This document shows, in pieces, positions 8,748 to 15,959 of a stretch of DNA of 64,000 nt. A program made the position numbers and the translations under genes. The notes under the pieces were generated by a model. It ran no database searches. It worked only from the letters and a program-made list of their open reading frames with translations, and was not told the DNA's origin. Position 1 is the stretch's first letter. Each line of letters opens with the position of its first letter. The stretch comes from Metabacillus litoralis. GTDB lineage: Bacteria > Bacillota > Bacilli > Bacillales > Bacillaceae. The stretch covers positions 248,001 to 312,000 of the forward strand of contig NZ_JAIVKL010000005.1 in assembly GCF_020524045.1 (NCBI RefSeq), read 5' to 3'.

Positions 8748-9668
8748 ATGGAAACTATTATTAAAACAATGAATTTAACGAAAGTTTATGGAAAACAGAA
8801 ATCTGTTGACTCACTTAATTTAACGGTTAATAAAGGCGATATTTATGGATTTCTTGGTAGAAATGGAGCGGGTAAAACAACAACTATTCGTATGCTTCTA
8901 GGATTAATAAAACCATCATTTGGGGAAGTTGAGCTTTTTGGAGAAAAGTTAGAGAAGAATAAGAAACAAATATTAAGAAGAATTGGTTCGATTGTTGAGG
9001 TACCAGGTTTTTATGAAAATCTGACAGCGAAAGAAAACTTATTAATTAATGCAAAAATTATGGGTGTTCACAAAAAACATGCGATTGAAGAAGCGTTAGA
9101 AATTGTAAGCTTACAAAAAGAGCCAAAAAAGTTAGTCGGTAACTATTCTCTGGGAATGAAACAAAGACTAGGTATTGCTAGAGCATTATTACATTATCCA
9201 GAACTATTAGTCTTAGATGAACCAACGAATGGCTTAGATCCAATTGGAATTAAAGAAATGCGCAAGCTTATTAAAACGTTAGCAACAGAAAGAAATATGA
9301 CAATTTTTATATCTAGTCACATATTATCAGAAGTTGAACAGCTAGTTGATTGTATGGGAATTATTCATGAAGGTAAGCTTCTTGAAGAGGTTTCTTTTGA
9401 ACAGCTTAGAAAAAGGAATCGAAAATACATGGAATTTCAAGTGAATGATGAAAATAAAACCGCGTTGCTCCTAGAAAAAGAGTTTGAAATAAAAGATTAT
9501 GAGGTCCATGATGATGCTATCATTCGTATCTATTCACATTTAGGTATGCAAGGAAAAATAAACACTATGCTTATCGCTCATCAGATAGAAGTGACAAAAT
9601 TAACAATGAGTGAAGATCGATTAGAAGAGTATTTTACAAAATTAGTAGGAGGTGGCACAATTGGTTAA
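8748..9668 (+). CDS. ABC transporter ATP-binding protein (BcrA/YcbN type)
   Basis: This ATPase of 306 residues has Walker A GRNGAGKTT at 37-45, signature YSLGMKQR around 133-140 and Walker B LLVLDEPTNG with Glu158. The C-terminal 80 residues are the extension common in bacitracin-resistance-type (BcrA) exporter ATPases. Its stop overlaps the start of the permease gene. It lies directly behind an inducible-looking promoter with response-regulator repeats, so the four genes look like a sense-and-export module for an envelope-active compound. The compound is unknown. Confidence 0.87.
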   Translation: METIIKTMNLTKVYGKQKSVDSLNLTVNKGDIYGFLGRNGAGKTTTIRMLLGLIKPSFGEVELFGEKLEKNKKQILRRIGSIVEVPGFYENLTAKENLLINAKIMGVHKKHAIEEALEIVSLQKEPKKLVGNYSLGMKQRLGIARALLHYPELLVLDEPTNGLDPIGIKEMRKLIKTLATERNMTIFISSHILSEVEQLVDCMGIIHEGKLLEEVSFEQLRKRNRKYMEFQVNDENKTALLLEKEFEIKDYEVHDDAIIRIYSHLGMQGKINTMLIAHQIEVTKLTMSEDRLEEYFTKLVGGGTIG

Positions 9669-10392
9669 TTTATTATGGACAGAACTATTAAAGTTAAAGC
9701 GATCAAAGATGTTTTTATTAAGTATAATTGGTGCTGCTGTGGCACCATTTATGGTTGTTGTTGCCTCCTATATTTATATGCAGACAAAAGCAGATGTTTA
9801 TGTAGCATTTGAGGAGCTATTTTATCAAACAAATTTATACACTGTTTTGGTACTAGGAGTACCATTGTATGGTGTTGTAACAGCCTACCTTATCACACGT
9901 GAGTATATGGAAGATACGTTAAAAAATCTTTTAACCATTCCTGTATCACGTACAAGTTTTTTAGTAAGTAAAATTACCTTGTTATTTACATGGATATGTT
10001 TGTTAACCTTCATTTCTTGGATCTTAACGCTCAGTCTAGGAGTGATTTTTCAATTTGAAGGATTGACCATTAACCTACTATTTAAGTCCATCAGACAATT
10101 TAGTAGTGGAGCAGGTCTATTATTTATCTTATCCTCACCAATCATCTTTGTTACGTTAGTGTCAAAAAACTATGTTCCAACGATTATTTTTACAATTGTT
10201 ATTACGATGTTAAACGTGATGGGAGGCAGTTCAGAACAAAGAGGATTGTTTCCGTGGGCTGCTGCAGGTGATATATCAAACAATACACTTTTACCTACTT
10301 ACGATCCTTTAGTATCTTATCTTATTATTGCATGTACCTCATTAGTAGGATTTATCGGTTCTTTTGTATATTTTAGAAGAGTTGATATCTAA
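9661..10392 (+). CDS. ABC-2 type permease subunit
   Basis: This membrane protein of 243 residues has six hydrophobic segments, as in the ABC-2 family permeases paired with BcrA-like ATPases. The longest frame starts at GTG 9652, but that codon lies inside the ribosome site AGGAGGTGG. The TTG at 9661, about eight bases further on, is therefore the likely start. It overlaps the ATPase stop by eight bases. The last codons and the stop are duplicated immediately downstream (see the repeat at 10373). It would form the export channel with the preceding ATPase. Confidence 0.82.
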   Translation: MVNLLWTELLKLKRSKMFLLSIIGAAVAPFMVVVASYIYMQTKADVYVAFEELFYQTNLYTVLVLGVPLYGVVTAYLITREYMEDTLKNLLTIPVSRTSFLVSKITLLFTWICLLTFISWILTLSLGVIFQFEGLTINLLFKSIRQFSSGAGLLFILSSPIIFVTLVSKNYVPTIIFTIVITMLNVMGGSSEQRGLFPWAAAGDISNNTLLPTYDPLVSYLIIACTSLVGFIGSFVYFRRVDI

Positions 10393-10416
10393 TATTAGAA
10401 GAGTTGATATCTAATA
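10373..10416. repeat. Perfect 22-bp tandem duplication over the permease stop codon
   Basis: The 22 bases 10373-10394, covering the last six codons, the stop and a few bases of the permease gene, are repeated without change at 10395-10416. The second copy is untranslated. This is a recent-looking tandem duplication. Confidence 0.9.
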
Positions 10417-10489
10417 TAATAAAATAGAATATTAAGCGACTTGTGCACTAAAAGTATTTTGAAAAATTGTACTTAGTTTTGGAACTGAT

Positions 10490-10681
10490 CTTCAGTGCCT
10501 AGCGCCTCTAGGAGGGAAACTAACACTTTTTTTCTAAGAAAATAATAGAAATTAAGAGCTAGCTAATTCAAAGTGCAATCTCTCCTAGGTTATGGGCCAA
10601 TTTGGAATTGAAGGCAAAGAGCGATTTTAATTCTACATTGAATGATTGCCAGAGGTTCAAGGCGATTGCGTTTATGTTCTT
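10490..10681. repeat. Degenerate dispersed repeat (GCGCCTAGC family), copy 1
   Basis: AGTGCCTAGCGCCTC, then GGTTATGGGCCAATTTGGAA, then GGCGATTGCGTTT follow the order of the repeat at 56276-56401 (GCGCCTAGCCCCTC, GGTCATAAGTCAATTTAGAA, GGCGCTTGCGCTTT). About 70 extra bases are inserted near the start. The copy is decayed and holds no gene. Confidence 0.6.
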
Positions 10682-10876
10682 TTATCCTCTAGCGCGGAAA
10701 AGCCAATTTATTAGTGGTGGCATTTTTCGATCGACAATTTTTAATTCATCCATTAATAGTTTTTCTCTATGATCTTTTATCCAGCTTTGTAATTCTTGTT
10801 TTGAATTAATTTGGGTATAGTATGTTTCGCCACATTTACCAACCGCATTAACAACATACCTACATGTGTTCCCCAT
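10682..10876 (-). CDS. Small conserved-looking protein, unknown
   Basis: This is a 64-residue charged protein with two cysteines (TCRY, KCGETYY) and no membrane segment. I do not recognise it. A good ribosome site AAAGGTGGG stands about seven bases before the ATG, which is the main reason to call it. It lies alone between a decayed repeat and the erythromycin-esterase-like gene. A stray frame cannot be fully excluded. Confidence 0.55.
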   Translation of the reverse strand: MGNTCRYVVNAVGKCGETYYTQINSKQELQSWIKDHREKLLMDELKIVDRKMPPLINWLFRARG

Positions 10877-10991
10877 AAGTGCCCACCTTTTGCTTTAATA
10901 TATCTAATATGCATTATAACAAGGTGAGATTTTATTTCTAGACTTTACTTTTGAAAAATTAGGGAGTAAAATGGAACATTTCTAAAATCCA

Positions 10992-12257
10992 TTATAAGAA
11001 AACTTCCTCGAATTCCAATGGTTGAAGAGCTTTCGTGTTGTTAATGTATATAAAAGCATCATATCGTTCTGACATGACCGATGGTACATAGTTTCCGTAT
11101 TGTTCATATTGGGGGTTATAGACAACCCCGATTGCCCTATGTCCTATTGTTTGATTGAAAAGAGCCCTATTACCTTGGTTGAACAGTAGAATTTTATCGA
11201 ATGGACCAGCTTTATGCATTGCATCTTCCCAACTTCCTTCTTGTGCAGGAGGGGTGATCATGCTTTTTGTGTCAACTCCCCACTGTTCAGCAGCTGTTAC
11301 CGTCCCACGATGAGTACCAAATCCTACAATTAGCACCTTTTCATTCCCTTTTTGTTCACGTAATAACTGTCCAACATTCACAATACCTTCACTTAGCATA
11401 TCTGTTGCACGTGCGTCTCCTACATGAGTATTATGTTCCCATACAATCCCTTTTGCATTTGCACCTTGAAATTCCCTAATTTTATTTATTACTTGTACCA
11501 TATGCTGATCACGAATATTCCAAGACTGATTATCATCTATAACCATTGTACGATAGTAATTTTCAGCATTTGCAGTAATTAGTGTATTTATTTCTAGACT
11601 TAACGAGTTTTCTTCTTTATCTTTAATTTGAGTTTTAGTTAAAGAGATTTCACTTAAAAGCTTTATGACCTCATCGTGACATCCTTCTGAATAAAAAGAA
11701 GCAGATATTCCATATTTTTCAGGTTTTCGATTAAATGGTTCGAAACAAGAAAAAGCTTGTTTAGCAGCTTCAATAAGGGGGGAGTTCGCTTTTTCTAAAT
11801 AGGAAATGATTTCATCCATCGATTCCCATAAAGAGTAAATATCGATTCCATAAAAACCAACTTTCATTTCAGCTGGTTGGGTGAGATTGTATTGTTTTAA
11901 CCATTCAATTAATTCAACCATTTCTTCATTTGCCCACATCCAAGTTGGCCAACGATTAAATGACTTTAATACGTCCCGAGCATTTGTCGATTCTTTGTCA
12001 TAACCTTTTATATATCTGTTTACTTTATGACAAGCTGGCCAATCACCTTCAACTGCAAGGAAAGTAAATCCTTTTTCAGTAATTAGTTTTTTTGAAATCT
12101 TGGTTCTTTCTTTATAGTATTCTGAAGTGCCATGTGAAGATTCACCTAATAAAACGAGAGTTTGTTCAGTAACTTCGGTTAATAAAACATCATAATCATT
12201 TACAGTTTTTAATGGCACAGCATGATCTTTAATAGATTGAATTAAATTCTGGTTCAC
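10992..12257 (-). CDS. Erythromycin esterase-like family protein
   Basis: This 421-residue protein belongs to the EreA/EreB-like hydrolase family. The hallmark segments are GESSHGTSEYYKERTK (Glu39, His42, Glu46), AVEGDWP (Glu70) and a later WEHNTHVGDAR with the family's Glu and His. The start is GTG with AAAAGGTG seven bases upstream. It is the last gene of a three-gene operon with two small proteins of unknown role. Most chromosomal members of this family do not confer macrolide resistance, and true substrates are largely unknown. A resistance role should not be assumed here. Confidence 0.83.
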   Translation of the reverse strand: MNQNLIQSIKDHAVPLKTVNDYDVLLTEVTEQTLVLLGESSHGTSEYYKERTKISKKLITEKGFTFLAVEGDWPACHKVNRYIKGYDKESTNARDVLKSFNRWPTWMWANEEMVELIEWLKQYNLTQPAEMKVGFYGIDIYSLWESMDEIISYLEKANSPLIEAAKQAFSCFEPFNRKPEKYGISASFYSEGCHDEVIKLLSEISLTKTQIKDKEENSLSLEINTLITANAENYYRTMVIDDNQSWNIRDQHMVQVINKIREFQGANAKGIVWEHNTHVGDARATDMLSEGIVNVGQLLREQKGNEKVLIVGFGTHRGTVTAAEQWGVDTKSMITPPAQEGSWEDAMHKAGPFDKILLFNQGNRALFNQTIGHRAIGVVYNPQYEQYGNYVPSVMSERYDAFIYINNTKALQPLEFEEVFL

Positions 12258-12277
12258 TATCTTTCACCTTTTTCTGG

Positions 12278-12661
12278 TTATTGTTTATATAGTGCGTTGT
12301 AGGAATTTTCTCCAGAGTGAACAGACAAAAGAGTATCAGCATAACCAACTAATCGATTAACAATTTCGTCTGAAATCGAGTAAACGAGATGATGGAGATG
12401 ACTTTTATGTAGTTCAGGGTCATCAAAAATAATTGTTGTGTTAATAAAGATATGTTTTGTATCGAAAAGATTGTAATGGATAATTGTTTTACCTGGCGCA
12501 CCACCTGTTAAAGGATCTTTGTAACTTGGTAAAAAGATATACCATTCCTCAGCGGTAGGAGATCTAAAATTTTTAGTGAAAAACATTCCATTGATTTCAT
12601 TGTCTTTTCTTTTTTTGAGTTGTTCATCAATTACATCAATAACTTTGTTATCTTCTTTCAT
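12278..12661 (-). CDS. Protein of unknown function, 127 residues
   Basis: I do not recognise the family. The protein is soluble and mixed in charge, has no cysteines and shows a PGKTIIHYN segment and an HKSHLHHLVY cluster. The open frame extends four codons further upstream to a TTG, but those codons are the ribosome site GGGAGG. The ATG at 12661 is therefore the start. It is the middle gene of the operon between a DUF1292-like gene and the erythromycin-esterase-like gene, with short gaps of 14 and 20 bases. Confidence 0.7.
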   Translation of the reverse strand: MKEDNKVIDVIDEQLKKRKDNEINGMFFTKNFRSPTAEEWYIFLPSYKDPLTGGAPGKTIIHYNLFDTKHIFINTTIIFDDPELHKSHLHHLVYSISDEIVNRLVGYADTLLSVHSGENSYNALYKQ

Positions 12662-12675
12662 GATTCCTCCCAACT

Positions 12676-12939
12676 CTAATCAGCTGGATTAGCATCAACA
12701 GCTATTTCATAGGCATCTAGTATGAGATTTTTTTTATTAAAATCGTTTATATGAACAAGATACTGCCCATCTTCTTCATCTTCGACTTGCATGATAAACG
12801 TATGATTGAAATCCTCACTTTCTTGAAATAAAGCATAAGTTTCATTTTCCAAATTAAATAAAGCCTCAACGATCAGTTGTTTTTCATTTCCTTTTTCATC
12901 TACGACTGTTATTAAATCTCTTTCATGTTGGTTAATCAT
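12676..12939 (-). CDS. DUF1292-like (YrzB-type) small protein
   Basis: This 87-residue acidic protein resembles the DUF1292 family in layout (ITVVDEKGNE, a YALF strand, a DEEDG turn, then a closing helix). Function of the family is unknown. The first ATG of the frame (12954) is followed directly by the ribosome site GGAGGAG, so the ATG at 12939 is taken. It is the first gene of the minus-strand operon, divergent from the tRNA cluster. Confidence 0.7.
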   Translation of the reverse strand: MINQHERDLITVVDEKGNEKQLIVEALFNLENETYALFQESEDFNHTFIMQVEDEEDGQYLVHINDFNKKNLILDAYEIAVDANPAD

Positions 12940-13108
12940 AGTAATCTCCTCCATAACTTATAACGATATTTTTACCCTAATAAAGTTTTTTCATTATTTT
13001 TATTAGATATGATAAAAAGGAACTTTATCTCTAGAGTAAGAGATGTTAAGATAAATATTGCTGATGATTTGCACAAAATAGAATAGAAGAGCTAATTTCG
13101 AAAACGTG

Positions 13109-13137
13109 TTGACACTTTCAACTTGAAATGGTACATT
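13109..13137 (+). promoter_or_regulatory. Promoter P1 of the 5S-tRNA operon
   Basis: TTGACA at 13109-13114, a 17-base spacer and TACATT at 13132-13137. Together with P2 about 80 bp downstream it forms the tandem arrangement usual for Bacillus rrn operons. Confidence 0.7.
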
Positions 13138-13188
13138 GTTATTCCTGCCACGAAATGGTGGCTTTCAAAAATGTTTTTAAAAAAACTC

Positions 13189-13216
13189 TTGATTTTTTCT
13201 AAGAACAAATTATAAT
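13189..13216 (+). promoter_or_regulatory. Promoter P2 of the 5S-tRNA operon
   Basis: TTGATT at 13189-13194, a 16-base spacer and a perfect TATAAT at 13211-13216. Transcription would begin about 15 bases before the 5S gene. A run of A residues upstream could serve as an UP element. Confidence 0.75.
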
Positions 13217-13237
13217 ATTATTTGTCGCTAATAATTG

Positions 13238-13353
<116 letters not shown>

Positions 13354-13382
13354 GGTTTTACTAATATTTATAAATAAATAAT

Positions 13383-13458
13383 GGAGGATTAGCTCAGCTG
13401 GGAGAGCATCTGCCTTACAAGCAGAGGGTCGGCGGTTCGATCCCGTCATCCTCCACCA
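13383..13458 (+). tRNA. tRNA-Val (anticodon TAC)
   Basis: 76 nt cloverleaf with acceptor GGAGGAT/ATCCTCC, anticodon loop CTTACAA and an encoded CCA. Confidence 0.95.
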
Positions 13459-13509
13459 TGTTTTCTTTCACGGAAGTGGAAAATAACTGAATGAATAAAA
13501 AAACACCAT

Positions 13510-13595
13510 GCGGGTGTGGCGGAATTGGCAGACGCGCTAGACTTAGGATCTAGTGTCTTTATGACGTGGGGGTTCAAGTCCCTTCACCCGCACCA
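13510..13595 (+). tRNA. tRNA-Leu (anticodon TAG)
   Basis: Class II tRNA of 86 nt with a long variable arm, anticodon loop CTTAGGA, acceptor GCGGGTG/CACCCGC and an encoded CCA. Confidence 0.95.
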
Positions 13596-13615
13596 AAAAA
13601 GCTATAAAAAATAGT

Positions 13616-13704
13616 GCCGGGGTGGCGGAACTGGCAGACGCACAGGACTTAAAATCCTGCGGTAGGTGACTACCGTACCGGTTCGATTCCGGTCCTCGGC
13701 ACCA
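13616..13704 (+). tRNA. tRNA-Leu (anticodon TAA)
   Basis: Class II tRNA of 89 nt, anticodon loop CTTAAAA, long variable arm CGGTAGGTGACTACCG and an encoded CCA. Confidence 0.95.
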
Positions 13705-13758
13705 ACGTTTTTTCGCAAAGCGAAAATAACGTACATTAATATGCGAAGCGAAAATAAC
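13705..13758. repeat. Hairpin repeat in tRNA spacer, copy 1
   Basis: A palindrome TTTTCGC-AAA-GCGAAAA flanked by ACGTT/AACGT is followed by a second GCGAAGCGAAAATAAC at 13743-13758. The same two-part unit recurs at 14846-14906. Neither unit is followed by a T-run on the plus strand. Confidence 0.75.
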
Positions 13759-13821
13759 GCTATGTTTTTGAAATGAAATCCTTAATAATAAGCGTTTTTT
13801 GTAAGAAAATTTAAGATCTTA

Positions 13822-13898
13822 GCGCCCGTAGCTCAATTGGATAGAGCGTTTGACTACGGATCAAAAGGTTAGGGGTTCGACTCCTCTCGGGCGCGCCA
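13822..13898 (+). tRNA. tRNA-Arg (anticodon ACG)
   Basis: Acceptor GCGCCCG/CGGGCGC, anticodon loop CTACGGA, discriminator G and an encoded CCA. Confidence 0.95.
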
Positions 13899-13916
13899 AA
13901 AGTTGCTTGTTAATAA

Positions 13917-13993
13917 CGGGAAGTAGCTCAGCTTGGTAGAGCACTTGGTTTGGGACCAAGGGGTCGCAGGTTCGAATCCTGTCTTCCCGACCA
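13917..13993 (+). tRNA. tRNA-Pro (anticodon TGG)
   Basis: Acceptor CGGGAAG/CTTCCCG, anticodon loop TTTGGGA and an encoded CCA. Confidence 0.95.
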
Positions 13994-14014
13994 TTCTAAA
14001 GTTCCCATATTAAT

Positions 14015-14090
14015 GGGGCCTTAGCTCAGCTGGGAGAGCGCCTGCCTTGCACGCAGGAGGTCAGCGGTTCGATCCCGCTAGGCTCCACCA
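14015..14090 (+). tRNA. tRNA-Ala (anticodon TGC)
   Basis: Acceptor GGGGCCT/AGGCTCC, anticodon loop CTTGCAC and an encoded CCA. Confidence 0.95.
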
Positions 14091-14121
14091 ATGAAAGTGA
14101 AAAGAAATTCATATTAGCCTT

Positions 14122-14195
14122 GGCGGTGTAGCTCAGCTGGCTAGAGCGTACGGTTCATACCCGTGAGGTCGTGGGTTCGACTCCCTCCGCCGCTA
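14122..14195 (+). tRNA. tRNA-Met elongator (anticodon CAT)
   Basis: Close to the B. subtilis elongator tRNA-Met, with acceptor GGCGGTG/CGCCGCT and anticodon loop TTCATAC. CCA is not encoded. The T stem shows one T-T mismatch (GTGGG/CCCTC). Confidence 0.9.
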
Positions 14196-14226
14196 TTTTA
14201 AAAAATTTTATGTTCTTATTTAAACT

Positions 14227-14300
14227 GGACCCTTAGCTCAGCTGGTTAGAGCAGACGGCTCATAACCGTCCGGTCGTAGGTTCGAGTCCTACAGGGTCCA
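14227..14300 (+). tRNA. tRNA-Ile2 (anticodon CAT, lysidine-modified type)
   Basis: The anticodon stem GACGG-CTCATAA-CCGTC and acceptor GGACCCT/AGGGTCC match the Bacillus tRNA-Ile(CAT) whose C34 is modified by TilS, rather than a methionine tRNA. CCA is not encoded. Confidence 0.85.
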
Positions 14301-14307
14301 TTTATAC

Positions 14308-14400
14308 GGAGGAATACCCAAGTCCGGCTGAAGGGATCGGTCTTGAAAACCGACAGGGGTGTCAAAACCCGCGGGGGTTCGAATCCCCCTTCCTCCTCCA
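14308..14400 (+). tRNA. tRNA-Ser (anticodon TGA)
   Basis: Class II tRNA of 93 nt, anticodon loop CTTGAAA, acceptor GGAGGAA/TTCCTCC and an encoded CCA. The discriminator base is T, whereas B. subtilis tRNA-Ser(TGA) has G. Confidence 0.95.
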
Positions 14401-14481
14401 TAATAAATTCAAGTAATTAGTCACAAAATATATCTTGATATCTATAATATATATTACTTGATGATTTTTTAATTATATTAT

Positions 14482-14558
<77 letters not shown>

Positions 14559-14568
14559 ATTTCTTCTC

Positions 14569-14648
14569 ACTTCGGTTTTGAATTGGAAGTGCAAGGGTGT
14601 TTATTTTCACTTTAGTTTCGAATTATAAGTGCAAGGATGTTTATTTTC
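14569..14648. repeat. Two tandem 40-bp repeats in tRNA spacer
   Basis: 14569-14608 and 14609-14648 are two imperfect copies, sharing AAGTGCAAGG-TGTTTATTTTC and starting ACTT. A partial third copy ACTTTG follows. They lie between the fMet and Asp tRNAs. Confidence 0.8.
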
Positions 14649-14666
14649 ACTTTGTGAAAAAAACTT

Positions 14667-14743
14667 GGTCCGGTAGTTCAGTTGGTTAGAATGCCTGCCT
14701 GTCACGCAGGAGGTCGCGGGTTCGAGTCCCGTCCGGACCGCCA
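14667..14743 (+). tRNA. tRNA-Asp (anticodon GTC)
   Basis: Acceptor GGTCCGG/CCGGACC, anticodon loop CTGTCAC, discriminator G and an encoded CCA. Confidence 0.95.
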
Positions 14744-14761
14744 TTTTTATGAAACAAATAT

Positions 14762-14845
14762 GGAGGGGTAGCGAAGTGGCTAAACGCGGCGGACTGTAAA
14801 TCCGCTCCTTAGGGTTCGGCAGTTCGAATCTGCCCCCCTCCACCA
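14762..14845 (+). tRNA. tRNA-Tyr (anticodon GTA)
   Basis: Class II tRNA of 84 nt, anticodon loop CTGTAAA, long variable arm and an encoded CCA. Confidence 0.95.
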
Positions 14846-14906
14846 ATGTTTTTTCGCGAAGCGAAAATAACATACATTTAATCTTGTACCGCGAAGCGAA
14901 AATAAC
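14846..14906. repeat. Hairpin repeat in tRNA spacer, copy 2
   Basis: A palindrome TTTTCGC-GAA-GCGAAAA flanked by ATGTT/AACAT is followed by GCGAAGCGAAAATAAC. Same layout as the unit at 13705-13758, here behind tRNA-Tyr. Confidence 0.75.
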
Positions 14907-14935
14907 ATTCATTAGTGGAAGAAATGATATACTTT

Positions 14936-15009
14936 AGGGGCATAGTTTAACGGTAGAATAGAGGTCTCCAAAACCTTTGATGTGGGTTCGATTCCTACTG
15001 CCCCTGCCA
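14936..15009 (+). tRNA. tRNA-Trp (anticodon CCA)
   Basis: Acceptor AGGGGCA/TGCCCCT, anticodon loop CTCCAAA, discriminator G and an encoded CCA. Confidence 0.95.
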
Positions 15010-15029
15010 ATTAAACATTAATATATTGT

Positions 15030-15106
15030 GGCGGTTGTGGCGAAGTGGTTAACGCACCTGATTGTGGTTCAGGCATTCGTGGGTTCGATTCCCATCAGTC
15101 GCCCCA
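15030..15106 (+). tRNA. tRNA-His (anticodon GTG)
   Basis: Anticodon loop TTGTGGT. The extra 5' G facing discriminator C, typical of tRNA-His, is present. CCA is encoded. Confidence 0.95.
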
Positions 15107-15139
15107 TTTTTTATGTACTTATAAATTTAAAGATTTTAA

Positions 15140-15214
15140 TGGGCTATAGCCAAGCGGTAAGGCATCGCACTTTGACTGCGACATGCGTTGGTTCGAATCC
15201 AGCTAGCCCAGCCA
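15140..15214 (+). tRNA. tRNA-Gln (anticodon TTG)
   Basis: Acceptor TGGGCTA/TAGCCCA, anticodon loop CTTTGAC, discriminator G and an encoded CCA. Confidence 0.95.
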
Positions 15215-15221
15215 TACTTTA

Positions 15222-15295
<74 letters not shown>

Positions 15296-15303
15296 ATTTA
15301 AAT

Positions 15304-15377
15304 GCGGGTGTAGTTTAGTGGTAAAACCTCAGCCTTCCAAGCTGATGATGAGGGTTCGATTCCCTTCACCCGCTCCA
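15304..15377 (+). tRNA. tRNA-Gly (anticodon TCC)
   Basis: Acceptor GCGGGTG/CACCCGC, anticodon loop CTTCCAA, discriminator T and an encoded CCA. Confidence 0.95.
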
Positions 15378-15389
15378 ATTATGATAATT

Positions 15390-15466
<77 letters not shown>

Positions 15467-15484
15467 TTTTACATATTTATTTGT

Positions 15485-15559
15485 TCCGCAGTAGCTCAGT
15501 GGTAGAGCTATCGGCTGTTAACCGATCGGTCGTAGGTTCGAGTCCTACCTGCGGAGCCA
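15485..15559 (+). tRNA. tRNA-Asn (anticodon GTT)
   Basis: Acceptor TCCGCAG/CTGCGGA, anticodon loop CTGTTAA, discriminator G and an encoded CCA. Confidence 0.95.
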
Positions 15560-15596
15560 TTTTTATGTCAAAAAAGACTTTTTAAAATCTCATATT

Positions 15597-15670
<74 letters not shown>

Positions 15671-15671
15671 T

Positions 15672-15706
15672 AAAAAAGTGTACTCTTTATGGGTACACTT
15701 TTTTTT
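15672..15706 (+). terminator. Strong terminator of the tRNA operon
   Basis: AAAAAAGTGTAC pairs perfectly with GTACACTTTTTT, continuing into eight T residues. Confidence 0.93.
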
Positions 15707-15766
15707 GAGTTCTCACATAAAAGGTTTGTTTTGTTTATAGAATAATGATGACTTAATGAACGATTT

Positions 15767-15877
15767 TGAAAAAGCAGGAAGTTGGGCTTTTTCATTATTC
15801 TTCCCTAGGAAAAGAGGTACTTTTTCACGGGAAAGCGAATGCCTTCAATGAAAATCAACAACAAAGTTTAACAGAGC
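15767..15877 (-). repeat. Fragment of the GGCTCTGTTAAA element (second MITE-like family)
   Basis: This stretch is the reverse complement of bases 58199-58310 of the complete element at 58199-58447 with few changes. It includes the terminal end GTTTAACAGAGCC at 15865-15877. The other half is missing. Confidence 0.75.
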
Positions 15878-15959
15878 CAATTCTTAAAAAGAAGGTAAGT
15901 TTCAATATAGAGATAATAGGGTATTGAATTAGAAAAATGAAGGTAATTGGAGGAAAATA

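Noticed and set aside
10992-12257. Calling the erythromycin-esterase-like protein a macrolide resistance gene
   Set aside because: Family membership alone does not show esterase activity on macrolides; the genomic context is an ordinary operon of small proteins.
14227-14300. Calling this CAT-anticodon tRNA a second elongator tRNA-Met
   Set aside because: Its stems match the Bacillus tRNA-Ile2 type, distinct from the Met tRNA at 14122 and the initiator at 14482.
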